From assembly GCF_002261265.1 (NCBI RefSeq), contig NZ_NEVK01000008.1, forward strand, positions 620,001 to 684,000: a DNA stretch of 64,000 bases. The letters are read 5' to 3'. Both the position numbers and the translations under genes were made by a program. Below the pieces are notes generated by a model. It was not told where the DNA came from, did not search any database, and saw only the letters and a list, made by a program, of their open reading frames with translations. This document shows, in pieces, positions 1 through 7,915 of this stretch; the first letter of the stretch is position 1; each line of letters starts with the position of its first letter. The stretch is from Bordetella genomosp. 7. GTDB taxonomy: Bacteria > Pseudomonadota > Gammaproteobacteria > Burkholderiales > Burkholderiaceae_B.

Positions 1-377
1 AGCCGCTCGCGCAGCAGCCGTTCGTAATCGCGCGTGTCGCGCACCGCGATGCGTATGTAGTAGTCGTAGTCGCCCGATACCAGGAAGGCTTCCAGCACTT
101 CGGGAATCTGCGCCAGGGCGCGGCCGAATTCGTAGAGGGTTTCTTCGCTGTGGCTTTCGAGGGTGATGTGGACGATGACGGTGTCCATGAACCCCAGGCT
201 GGCCGGATCGATGTCGACGGTGTAGCCGCGGATGATGCCGGCGGCCTCCATGCGTTTAATGCGGTTCCAGCAGGGGGTGGACGATAGCCCCACTTCGCTG
301 CCGATGTCGTTCAGGCTGGCGCGCGCATTCTGCTGCAGCACCCGCAGGATGGCGAGATCGAACTTGTCCAGTTTCAT
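1..377 (-). CDS. Lrp/AsnC family transcriptional regulator, 3' part beyond window edge
   Basis: This is the N-terminal 125 residues of an Lrp/AsnC regulator; the reading frame runs off base 1. Residues 1-60 form the AsnC-type winged helix-turn-helix (DLAILRVLQQNAR, then SEVGLSSTPCWNRIKRME). From about residue 64 the ligand-binding RAM domain begins (DTVIVHITLES, LVSGDYDYYIRI). The family is about 150 residues long, so roughly 25 are missing. ATG at 377 is preferred over the in-frame ATG at 386, because a GGGGA ribosome-binding motif lies nine bases before 377 but only one base before 386. The gene is divergent from the acetolactate synthase at 480. Lrp-type proteins often control the adjacent amino-acid gene, so regulation of that gene is a reasonable inference. 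Confidence 0.9.
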   Translation of the reverse strand, partial: MKLDKFDLAILRVLQQNARASLNDIGSEVGLSSTPCWNRIKRMEAAGIIRGYTVDIDPASLGFMDTVIVHITLESHSEETLYEFGRALAQIPEVLEAFLVSGDYDYYIRIAVRDTRDYERLLRER

Positions 378-437
378 TTTCTGCATTCCCCGGCAAATAA
401 AGATGAATTTACTGTAAACCGGGCGTTAACGGAGAAA

Positions 438-453
438 AGAAGAGAAATCTTCT
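438..453. promoter_or_regulatory. Perfect inverted repeat in the lrp/ilvB divergent region, candidate operator
   Basis: AGAAGA and TCTTCT are separated by GAAA, 27 bases before the ilvB-like start codon and about 60 bases before the lrp start. Its AT-rich centre and flanking AG/CT bases resemble an Lrp-family site. Binding is inferred only from position and symmetry. Confidence 0.35.
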
Positions 454-479
454 AGGCATGTAAGCGTAAGATATTCATC

Positions 480-2291
480 ATGAACGATCGCCTCCACGCC
501 TCGGCCCTGGCAGCTTTGGGCCACGATGAATCCGCTGAACGCAACGGCGCACAGATCCTGCTGGACACCCTGATTGAACGAGGCGTGGACACGGTATTCG
601 GCTATCCGGGCGGCGCGGTGCTGCCGCTTTACGACGCCCTGTACGCCGAGTCGCGTCTGCGGCATGTGCTGGTGCGCCACGAGCAGGCGGCGGTGCATGC
701 GGCCGAAGGCTATGCGCGCACTACCGGCCGGCCCGGCGTGGTGTTTGTCACCTCGGGGCCGGGCATGGCCAACACGACTTCGGGCCTGCTCGATGCTATG
801 TGCGATTCCATCCCGGTGCTGTGCATCAGCGGACAGGTGGCCTCGGGCGCCATCGGCACCGACGCGTTCCAGGAATGCGATGCCATGGGCATTTCGCGGT
901 CGGTGACGAAATGGAATACGCAGATCCGGTCGGTGGAAAGCGTGGCCGACGTTGCGGGGCGCGCATTCGACCTGACCCGCCAGGGGCGGCCGGGCCCGGT
1001 GCTGGTGGATTTCCCCAAAGATATGCAGCTGGCCCGGCCGGTGGCCGACGCAGGCGGCGCGACATTGCAGAATCGGCAGGTGGCGGCGCTGCGCATGCGC
1101 CGCCAGGCCGGCAAATCGCCCCTGAAGCTGCCGCAGACGGCCTTGCGCCGCGCCGCCGCGCTGATTGCCCAGGCCCGCCGTCCGGTGTTCTATGGCGGGG
1201 GCGGCCTGGTGAATTCGGGCCCCCAGGCCTGCGAGGCCTTTACGCGTCTGGTGCGCCACACGGGTGCGCCCTGCACGCTTACGCTGATGGGGCTGGGCGC
1301 GTTTCCCGCGTCCGACCCGCAGTTCGTGGGCATGCTGGGCATGCACGGCAGGCTGGAGGCCAACATGGCCATGCACCATGCCGACCTGGTGGTGTGCATC
1401 GGGGCGCGGTTCGACGACCGCATTACCGGCAAGCTTGCGGAATTCTGTCCCCATGCGCGCAAGATCCATATCGACATCGATCCGGCCTCGATCAATAAAG
1501 TGGTGCGGGTGGACGTGGCGCTGGTGGGCGATTGCCTGCCCATGCTCACCGCCTTGCGCGAGGCATTGGATGACCATACGCTGGCGCCCGCCCGCCTGGA
1601 CAGTTGGTGGCGGCGCATCGATGCGTGGCGAGCCAAGGACTGCCTGGCCTACCCCCGCAACGATCAGGCCATCCTGCCGCAGCACCTGATGCAGCGCCTG
1701 AACACCGCGCTGGCCGGCCGCGATGCGATCGTGTCGACCGACGTGGGGCAACACCAGATGTGGGCCGCCCAGTATCTGGAGTTCGAGCGCCCCAACCGGT
1801 GGCTGACTTCGGGCGGCGCGGGCACCATGGGCTATGGCGTGCCGGCCGCGATCGGCGCGCAGGTGGCGCATCCGGACCGGTTGGTGGTGTGCGTCAGCGG
1901 CGACGCTTCGGTGTTGATGAATATCCAGGAGCTGTCCACGGCGATGCAGCACGAGACCCCCGTGAAGGTCGTGCTGTGCAACAACGGCTACATGGGCATG
2001 GTGCGCCAGTGGCAGGAACTGATCCACGGCGGACGCTATAGCCACAGCTATAACGCGTCTTTGCCCGATTTCGTGGCGCTGGCCAAGGCCTTCGGCTGGG
2101 GCGCGGCGCGGGTCGACGATCCGGCCAGGCTGGACGAGGCGCTGCGCGAATGCCTGGCACACCCCGGCCCGTACTTCCTGGATGTGGTGGTGGCGGGGCA
2201 AGAGAACTGCTTTCCCATGATGCCGGCGGGCGAAGGGCATCATCGGATGATGCTGGCCGAAGGGGTCTGGTACGAAGACGATACGGCCTAA
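480..2291 (+). CDS. ilvB: Acetolactate synthase large subunit (thiamine-diphosphate enzyme)
   Basis: This 603-residue ThDP enzyme makes 2-acetolactate or 2-aceto-2-hydroxybutyrate from pyruvate and 2-oxo acids in branched-chain amino acid synthesis. The N-terminal pyrimidine-binding domain has [13 protein letters not shown] and the catalytic Glu68 in [15 protein letters not shown] central FAD-binding-type domain follows. The C-terminal pyrophosphate-binding motif begins with VSGDAS near residue 472, and [15 protein letters not shown] is typical of acetolactate synthases rather than other ThDP carboligases. No ilvN regulatory subunit or ilvC follows, so this may be a stand-alone or paralogous enzyme. 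The gene is divergent from an Lrp regulator, and a hairpin-repeat array lies just downstream. The N-terminal 20 residues precede the conserved fold. Confidence 0.9.
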   Translation: MNDRLHASALAALGHDESAERNGAQILLDTLIERGVDTVFGYPGGAVLPLYDALYAESRLRHVLVRHEQAAVHAAEGYARTTGRPGVVFVTSGPGMANTTSGLLDAMCDSIPVLCISGQVASGAIGTDAFQECDAMGISRSVTKWNTQIRSVESVADVAGRAFDLTRQGRPGPVLVDFPKDMQLARPVADAGGATLQNRQVAALRMRRQAGKSPLKLPQTALRRAAALIAQARRPVFYGGGGLVNSGPQACEAFTRLVRHTGAPCTLTLMGLGAFPASDPQFVGMLGMHGRLEANMAMHHADLVVCIGARFDDRITGKLAEFCPHARKIHIDIDPASINKVVRVDVALVGDCLPMLTALREALDDHTLAPARLDSWWRRIDAWRAKDCLAYPRNDQAILPQHLMQRLNTALAGRDAIVSTDVGQHQMWAAQYLEFERPNRWLTSGGAGTMGYGVPAAIGAQVAHPDRLVVCVSGDASVLMNIQELSTAMQHETPVKVVLCNNGYMGMVRQWQELIHGGRYSHSYNASLPDFVALAKAFGWGAARVDDPARLDEALRECLAHPGPYFLDVVVAGQENCFPMMPAGEGHHRMMLAEGVWYEDDTA

Positions 2292-2326
2292 GCGTGTCGG
2301 AGGCGGTTGAGTCGGTTATTTGCGGG

Positions 2327-2779
2327 GGTGTCTGACACCCTTCGGGACTCAGACACCTGGACGTGTGGGGCTCGCCGTGGCTTGGGCCGGTGATGTTGGT
2401 GTCTGACACCCTTCGGGAGTCAGACACCTGAACGTATGGGGCTTGCGGTGGCTGGGGCAGGTGATGTTGGTGTCTGACACCCTTTGGGAGTCAGACACCT
2501 GGACGTGTGTGGCTTGCCGTGGCTGGGGCAGGTGATGTTGGTGTCTGACACCCTTTGGGAGTCGGACACCTGGACGTGTGGCTTGCCGTGGCTGGGGCAG
2601 GTGATGTTGGTGTCTGACACCCTTTGGGAGTCAGACACCTGGACGTGTGTGGCTTGCCGTGGCTTGGGCAGGTGATGTTGGTGTCTGACACCCTTTGGGA
2701 GTCGGACACCTGGACGTGGGGCTTGCGGTGGCTTGGGCAGGTGATGTTGGTGTCTGACTCCCGAAGGGTGTCAGACACC
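2327..2779. repeat. Array of seven 31-bp hairpin repeats between convergent genes
   Basis: The units are at 2327-2357, 2398-2428, 2469-2499, 2540-2570, 2609-2639, 2680-2710 and 2749-2779. Each has 10-bp arms, GGTGTCTGAC and GTCAGACACC, around an 11-base centre A-CCC-TTY-GGG-A that can itself pair. The first 13 bases, GGTGTCTGACACC, are also a palindrome. Spacing is 69-71 bp, and the 38-40 bp spacers are near-identical copies of one another. Units 1-6 share one orientation and unit 7 is exactly inverted. Units 4 and 6 carry GTCGGACACC in the right arm, which leaves a T·G pair. The array fills the gap between the 3' ends of ilvB (+) and the aldehyde dehydrogenase (-), so it may end or insulate transcription. 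That role is inference. Confidence 0.95.
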
Positions 2780-2804
2780 GTTGCGTGCCGGCGGCGTGCG
2801 GGGG

Positions 2805-4241
2805 TCAGTCGTGCTTGATGGAAATGGTCTTCAGCACGGTGAAGCTGTACAACGCTTCGAAGCCTTTCTCGCGGCCGTGGCCGCTGGCCTTGACGCCGCC
2901 AAAGGGCAGTTCGATGCCGCCGCCCGCGCCATAGTTGTTGATGAACACCTGGCCGCTGCGCACCTTGCGGGCGATGCGCAGCTGGCGCGCGCCGTCGCGG
3001 GTCCAGACGCTGGCGGCAAGGCCATACTCGGTGGCATTGGCGATGCGCACCGCGTCGGCTTCGTCGTCGAACGGCATGGCGGCCAACACCGGGCCGAAGA
3101 CTTCTTCCTGGGCCAGCCGGTGGTCCACCGGCACATCGCGCAGCAGCGTGGGGGCCTGGTAATAGCCTTCGGCCGGCGCTCCGTCGGCGACCTTGCCTTG
3201 CGCGACGGTGGCGATGCCGTCGCGCTCGGCGTCTTTCAGGAAGCCCTGCACCCGCTCCTGCTGCGTCTTGCGGATCAGCGGGCCGCAATCCAGGTCTTGT
3301 GTGGCCGGGCCCGTGCGGAGTGCGGCAAATGCTTGCGACAGGCGCTCCAGCACGCGGTCGTATGCGCTGCGTTCGACCAGCAGCCGGCTGCCGGCCGAGC
3401 ACGTCTGCCCGGCATTCTGAATGATGGCGTTCACTGCCACGGGCACCAGCGCATCGATGTCGGCATCGGCGAACACGATCTGGGGCGACTTGCCGCCCAG
3501 CTCCAGGGTGACCGGCACATGGCGCTCGGCGGCGGTCTGTGTGACCAGCACGCCAATACGCGGCGAGCCGGTGAACGAGATGTGGTCTACGCCCGGGTGG
3601 CGCGTCAGTGCGTCGCCGGCTTCGTGGCCGTACCCCGTGACGATGTTGATGGCGCCGGGCGGGAAGCCCACGTCGGCGGCCAGCTCGGCCAGGCGCAACA
3701 GTGACAGGCACGCGTCTTCGGCGGGCTTGACCACGCACGCGTTGCCCGCCGCCAAAGCGCCGCCCACGCTGCGGCCGAAGATCTGCAACGGGTAGTTCCA
3801 GGGCACGACGTGCCCGGTGACGCCATGCGGCTCGCGTAGCGTCAGCACGGTATAACCGTTCTGGTACGGAAGCGTTTCGCCATGCAGTTTGTCGGCGGCG
3901 CCGCCGTAATACTCGAAATACCGAGCCACCGCGGTGACGTCGGCGCGCGCCTGCTTGGTGGGCTTGCCACAGTCGCGCGATTCGATCTCGGTAAGCTCGT
4001 CGGCGTGGTCCAGGATCTTGAGCGACAGCTTCAGCATCAGCCGGCCGCGCTCCGCCGCCGTGAGCCTGCCCCAAGGGCCTTCATCGAACGCGCGGCGAGC
4101 CGCCCGTACCGCCAGGTCGATATCCGTGGCGTTGCCCCGGGCGATGCTGTCGTATACCTGGCCAGTCGAGGGGTCGAAGACCGGAATGGATTCGCCCGAC
4201 GCGCCGGGCACGGTGCGATTGTCAATGAAATGCTGCTTCAT
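2805..4241 (-). CDS. NAD(P)-dependent aldehyde dehydrogenase
   Basis: This 478-residue protein of the aldehyde dehydrogenase superfamily oxidises an aldehyde to an acid. The oxyanion-hole Asn149 is in VPWNYP, the cofactor motif FTGSPRIG spans about 223-230, the general-base Glu247 is in LELGGKSPQ, and the catalytic Cys281 is in NAGQTCSAG. EEVFGPVLA follows near the end, so the enzyme looks intact. A GAGG ribosome-binding motif lies nine bases before the ATG. It is the last gene of a minus-strand unit that begins with an ABC importer at 7789, so its substrate is probably derived from the imported compound. The sequence resembles betaine- or gamma-aminobutyraldehyde-type enzymes, but the substrate cannot be read from it. 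Confidence 0.9.
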   Translation of the reverse strand: MKQHFIDNRTVPGASGESIPVFDPSTGQVYDSIARGNATDIDLAVRAARRAFDEGPWGRLTAAERGRLMLKLSLKILDHADELTEIESRDCGKPTKQARADVTAVARYFEYYGGAADKLHGETLPYQNGYTVLTLREPHGVTGHVVPWNYPLQIFGRSVGGALAAGNACVVKPAEDACLSLLRLAELAADVGFPPGAINIVTGYGHEAGDALTRHPGVDHISFTGSPRIGVLVTQTAAERHVPVTLELGGKSPQIVFADADIDALVPVAVNAIIQNAGQTCSAGSRLLVERSAYDRVLERLSQAFAALRTGPATQDLDCGPLIRKTQQERVQGFLKDAERDGIATVAQGKVADGAPAEGYYQAPTLLRDVPVDHRLAQEEVFGPVLAAMPFDDEADAVRIANATEYGLAASVWTRDGARQLRIARKVRSGQVFINNYGAGGGIELPFGGVKASGHGREKGFEALYSFTVLKTISIKHD

Positions 4242-4295
4242 GCCGATGAACCTCAGGAGTGTCGTTGCAAGGGGCCGGCCATGCAGCCGGACTAT

Positions 4296-5072
4296 CTAGA
4301 ACAGGATGGAAAGGCCTCCGTCCACGGCCAGGACCTGTCCGTTGACATACGAGGCTGCCGGCGATGCCAGGAACACGGCGGCGCCGGCGATTTCGTCGGG
4401 CTGGCCCCAACGGCCCATGGGGTTGCGGGCAGCCAGCGGGTCGTTGGGGTCGGCCACGTAGGCGGCGTTGGTCTCGGTGGCGAACGTGCCGGGGGCGATG
4501 GCATTGCTGGTGATGCCCAGCGGGCCGAATTCCACGGCCAGCGCTCGCATCATGCCCGTGAGGCCCTGTTTTGCGGCCGGGTAGACTGCGTCTCCGGGCC
4601 GCGCCAGCTCGCCCGCGATCGACGTGATGGTGATCAGCCGACCGCTGCGCTGGCGCACCATGCGCTCGGCCGCGAGCTTGGCCAGCAGGATGCCCGCCAC
4701 CAGGTCGGTTTCGATCAGCGCACGCACCTCGGCGGGCGAGATGTCTTGCAAGGGCTTGCGGTTGCGCGCCCCCACATTGCCGACCAGGATGTCGAGCCGC
4801 CCGTGCTCGGCATCGATACGTTCGAAGGCGCCGCGCATGGCATCTTCGTTGCAGACGTCGAACACCAGTGGCGATGCGGCCAGGTTCGCTTCGCGCAGCG
4901 ATTGCACCGCGGCCAGGACGGCGGCCTCGTTGCGCCCGTTGATGAGCACATGGGCGCCGCTGGCCGCCATGGCGCGGGCGATGCTCAGCCCCAGGCCGCG
5001 CGCCGACCCGGTGATCAGCGCGACCTGTCCGGCCAGCGAGAAATTCTGCAAGTAGGATTGCGAAACAGACAT
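4296..5072 (-). CDS. Short-chain dehydrogenase/reductase (classical SDR)
   Basis: This 258-residue protein is a classical SDR. The Rossmann motif TGSARGLG spans residues 21-28, GNVGA is at about 98-102, and the catalytic Ser151, Tyr164 and Lys168 are in ITSIAG and VYPAAK. A C-terminal FLASPAASYVNGQVLAVDGG segment is typical of 3-oxoacyl-ACP reductase-like SDRs. It lies between the ABC permease and the aldehyde dehydrogenase on the same strand with short gaps, which suggests a two-step alcohol-to-aldehyde-to-acid oxidation of an imported compound. That pathway is inferred from context. Confidence 0.88.
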   Translation of the reverse strand: MSVSQSYLQNFSLAGQVALITGSARGLGLSIARAMAASGAHVLINGRNEAAVLAAVQSLREANLAASPLVFDVCNEDAMRGAFERIDAEHGRLDILVGNVGARNRKPLQDISPAEVRALIETDLVAGILLAKLAAERMVRQRSGRLITITSIAGELARPGDAVYPAAKQGLTGMMRALAVEFGPLGITSNAIAPGTFATETNAAYVADPNDPLAARNPMGRWGQPDEIAGAAVFLASPAASYVNGQVLAVDGGLSILF

Positions 5073-5084
5073 AGGGACCGGTGT

Positions 5085-5936
5085 TCAGTTACGGAACTCG
5101 GGCGCCCAATGCAACAGCCGACGTTCCAGCCAGGTGACACAATAAACCAATACGATGCCGACGATCGAGAGCAGTGTTACCGCTGCGAACATGTCGGTGG
5201 CATTGAGCGTGGCCAGCGCGGTGATCATCAGGTAGCCCATGCCGGTGGTGGATCCGACGAACTCGGCAAGCACGACGCCGATCAGCGCGAAGCTGATGGC
5301 ATTGGGCAGCGACGCGAAGGTCCAGGCGGCGGCGGTGGGAATGCGCACGCGCCACAGGATCTGCCGCGGCGAGCCGCCCAGCGTGCGGCAGAAGTCCACC
5401 AGTTCGCGCTCGACGCTGCGGCCCCCCTTGTAGGTATTGAAGAACACCAGGAAGAACACCACGAACCACGATGTCACCACTTTCGAGGCCAGGCCCAGGC
5501 CGAAGAACATGGTGATGAGGGGCACGAACGCGATGCGCGGCATCGAGTTGAAGGCCACGATGAACGGGTTGAAGACATCGGCCAGCATGCGGCTGCGGCT
5601 GAGCGTCATGCCTACCAGGAACCCGCTGCCCACCCCCACCACCAGGCCGACCAGCGTGGCCTCGAGCGTCAGCAGCAGGTGCGGCCAGACCGAACGCGGC
5701 CCCGGCTGCATCCATTCCCAGAGCCGGACTGCGATGCGCGACGGCTGGCTGATGAAAAACGGGTCGAACAGGGTGTTCTGCGCGAACCAGGGAATGCGGG
5801 TCAGGCCTTCCCAGGCGCCCAGCAGCACGAGCAGGATCAGCGCCTGCCATGCATGGACTTTCAGCCGCCGGCGCAGGCCGGCGCGGCGGTCCTGGCGGAT
5901 CTGGTCTTGCAGCGTAGGTATCGAGGTTGCGGACAT
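5085..5936 (-). CDS. ABC transporter permease, SsuC/TauC type
   Basis: This integral membrane permease belongs to the binding-protein-dependent importer family for sulfonates, taurine, nitrate and similar small molecules. It has several hydrophobic segments, and the cytoplasmic EAA loop is visible as DFCRTLGGSPRQILWRVRIPTA. I place the start at 5936 (MSATSIPTLQ), 11 bases after the ATPase stop. A longer reading from 5987 would overlap the ATPase by 39 bases and add only a basic, low-complexity leader. The resulting 283 residues fit the family. No strong ribosome-binding site precedes this ATG, so translation may be coupled to the upstream gene. Confidence 0.88.
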   Translation of the reverse strand: MSATSIPTLQDQIRQDRRAGLRRRLKVHAWQALILLVLLGAWEGLTRIPWFAQNTLFDPFFISQPSRIAVRLWEWMQPGPRSVWPHLLLTLEATLVGLVVGVGSGFLVGMTLSRSRMLADVFNPFIVAFNSMPRIAFVPLITMFFGLGLASKVVTSWFVVFFLVFFNTYKGGRSVERELVDFCRTLGGSPRQILWRVRIPTAAAWTFASLPNAISFALIGVVLAEFVGSTTGMGYLMITALATLNATDMFAAVTLLSIVGIVLVYCVTWLERRLLHWAPEFRN

Positions 5937-5947
5937 AAGGCGGCGGC

Positions 5948-6718
5948 TCAGGCGGCGGCGCGGAACTCCTGGCCCAGCACTGCCCACAGACTTTGCACGT
6001 GGGCGGTGAACTGAGGCGTCTCGCGCAAGGTAAAGACGTCGCGCGGATGCGGGATGGTGATGCGCTCGTCGAGCAATACGCGGCTGGGAGGCCCCGACAG
6101 CACCACGACCCGGTCCGACAGCGTGATGGCCTCGTCCAGATCGTGCGTCACCATGATGATCGTCTGGCCGAGCTTGCGCCAGATGTCGATGAGTTCGCGG
6201 TGCAGGTGCGTTTTGGTGTGGGTGTCCAGCGCGCCGAACGGTTCGTCCAGCAGCAGAATGCGCGGCTCGACCGCCAGGCTCATCAGCAGGGCCACGCGCC
6301 GGCGCATTCCGCCCGACAGCTGGTGCGGATAGGCCTGCGCAAACTGGCTGAGATGGCCGAGTTCCAGCAGTTCGGCCACGCGCTGCTCGATGCGCGCGGC
6401 CGGCACGCCCTGGAACTTCAGGCCCAGCGCAACGTTCTTGCGCACATTGAACCAGGGCAGCAGCGTGTCTTTCTGGAAGATGTAGCCCAGCGCGGGGGGA
6501 ACCTGCCCGTGCACGGGCATGCCAGCGACCCGGATGGCGCCGGTGGTGACGGGAAAAAAGCCCGCGATCATGTTGAGCAGCGTGCTCTTGCCGCAGCCGG
6601 ACGGCCCGACGATGGACACGAACTCGCCTTCGGCGATGGTGAGCGAGACCTCGCCCACGGCGTGCACCAGTCCGCCGCGCGTCTGGTAGGCCTTGCCCAC
6701 GCGATCGAGTTCAATCAT
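5948..6718 (-). CDS. ABC transporter ATP-binding protein, SsuB/TauB type
   Basis: This 256-residue nucleotide-binding subunit has Walker A GPSGCGKST at residues 38-46, the ABC signature LSGGM at 134-138 followed by RRRVAL, Walker B ILLLDEP ending at about 160, and the switch histidine in MVTHDLDEA. The family matches nitrate/sulfonate/bicarbonate importers. It follows the binding-protein gene by six bases and precedes the permease, giving a complete importer. The exact substrate is unknown. Confidence 0.93.
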   Translation of the reverse strand: MIELDRVGKAYQTRGGLVHAVGEVSLTIAEGEFVSIVGPSGCGKSTLLNMIAGFFPVTTGAIRVAGMPVHGQVPPALGYIFQKDTLLPWFNVRKNVALGLKFQGVPAARIEQRVAELLELGHLSQFAQAYPHQLSGGMRRRVALLMSLAVEPRILLLDEPFGALDTHTKTHLHRELIDIWRKLGQTIIMVTHDLDEAITLSDRVVVLSGPPSRVLLDERITIPHPRDVFTLRETPQFTAHVQSLWAVLGQEFRAAA

Positions 6719-6724
6719 GCGGGT

Positions 6725-7789
6725 CTACTTTTTCTGGTGGGCACGCTGCACGAACGACATGTCCACGCATTTTGCGTAGGGAACCTTTTTCAGTTCTTCG
6801 TTCGAGAACTGGCGATCATCGCCCATGATGCCCAGCATGCGCTGGTAGGCATCTTCGGTGATGATGTTGTCTTTGAGAAATACGGTTTTCTGGTACACGG
6901 CCAGGGTCTTCTCGATCGCGCTGCGCGGGAAGGCGCTGAGGTAGTCGTCGTAGATGGCGTCGGTAAGCTCTGCGGCGCTGCTGTCGTTGATGAAGCTCTG
7001 CGCGCGAACCATCGCCGTGACGAACCCCTGCACGGTTTCGGGGCGCTTCTGGATGGTGTCTTGCAACGTCAGCGCCGCGATGCCCGGCACGTCGCCGCCC
7101 ATGAATTCCTGCCATGAGGCATCGGTGGTGGCGTCGAAGATGGGCACGCCCCAGCCTTCTTCGCGGGCCTGCTCCATCATGGACATGGTGGCCATGGTGG
7201 CCGACACCGATCCGGTCTTGAGCGCGCCCAGCATGGTGGCCAGGTCGCCCAGCGGCCGCACATCGACCTTATCGGCAACGCCCGCCTGCTGCATCAGGTA
7301 CACGGCCATGAGCCAGGTGACCGACTGGGGCTGGGTGGCCCCCACGCGCTTGCCGGCCAGGTCTTTCAGCGATTTGATCTTGCCGCTTTCGTAGTCTTCG
7401 CGCCGCACAATGATGTTGGCGTACGTGAGCTTGCGGTCAAAGCCGAACACCAGGCTGGCCGGCTTGCCCGCCAGCGTCAGCGCGGGGGCCGCGGTGGCTG
7501 CCGTTGCGCCGAAGGCGATTTGCCCGGCGGCCAGCATCTGCATCGTGCGCGGCCCGCTCTGCGAGTTCAGGTATTCGACGTCCAGCCCCGCGTCGCCAAA
7601 GTAGCCTTTTTTCAGGGCGACATAAGCGGCCGCGAAAAACGGGTCGATGCTGCCAAGCCCGAAGACGGTTTTGCCGGAGGCGCCCTGGCCGAAAGCCAGG
7701 CGCGGGCCAAGCAGGCATGCGGCGCCGAGCGCGCCGGTGGCAGACAGGAAACTACGGCGGGAAACTGGGGAAACGGGGCTGCGGGGCAT
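6725..7789 (-). CDS. ABC transporter substrate-binding protein (NMT1/TauA-like), Tat signal
   Basis: This is a periplasmic solute-binding protein of the NMT1/THI5-like family, which binds sulfonates, nitrate, riboflavin or pyrimidine precursors in different members. The start at 7789 is chosen because GAGGA lies six bases upstream, and it gives an N-terminus with a twin-arginine motif (SRRSFLSATGALGAACLLG). The mature part starts near AFGQGASG. A longer frame back to 7837 adds 16 residues without a good start signal. It is the first gene of the unit binding protein–ATPase–permease–SDR–aldehyde dehydrogenase. At 354 residues it has the usual length. Tat export suggests that the protein folds before export. 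Confidence 0.87.
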   Translation of the reverse strand: MPRSPVSPVSRRSFLSATGALGAACLLGPRLAFGQGASGKTVFGLGSIDPFFAAAYVALKKGYFGDAGLDVEYLNSQSGPRTMQMLAAGQIAFGATAATAAPALTLAGKPASLVFGFDRKLTYANIIVRREDYESGKIKSLKDLAGKRVGATQPQSVTWLMAVYLMQQAGVADKVDVRPLGDLATMLGALKTGSVSATMATMSMMEQAREEGWGVPIFDATTDASWQEFMGGDVPGIAALTLQDTIQKRPETVQGFVTAMVRAQSFINDSSAAELTDAIYDDYLSAFPRSAIEKTLAVYQKTVFLKDNIITEDAYQRMLGIMGDDRQFSNEELKKVPYAKCVDMSFVQRAHQKK

Positions 7790-7915
7790 GTCGTCCTCGA
7801 TAGGCTTGTAATCGTTGTGGACGTAACAATACCGCAAATTCGGCGGGCCGGACGATCGCCGCTGCTTGGTCGCGCCCGCGTGTCTCGTGCAAAGACGCGC
7901 GGGCGCAGGCGTGGG

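Noticed and set aside
426-2243. 605-residue open frame antisense to the acetolactate synthase gene
   Set aside because: Long antisense frames arise from the strong GC bias here; the protein has no recognisable domain and the plus-strand gene is certain.
2327-2779. CRISPR-like layout of palindromic repeats and regular spacers
   Set aside because: Spacers within each array are near-identical to one another, and no cas genes are present, so these are tandem duplications of a hairpin element, not CRISPR.
3882-6014. 710-residue plus-strand open frame
   Set aside because: It runs antisense across three unrelated genes (aldehyde dehydrogenase, SDR, permease) and has shadow-like composition.
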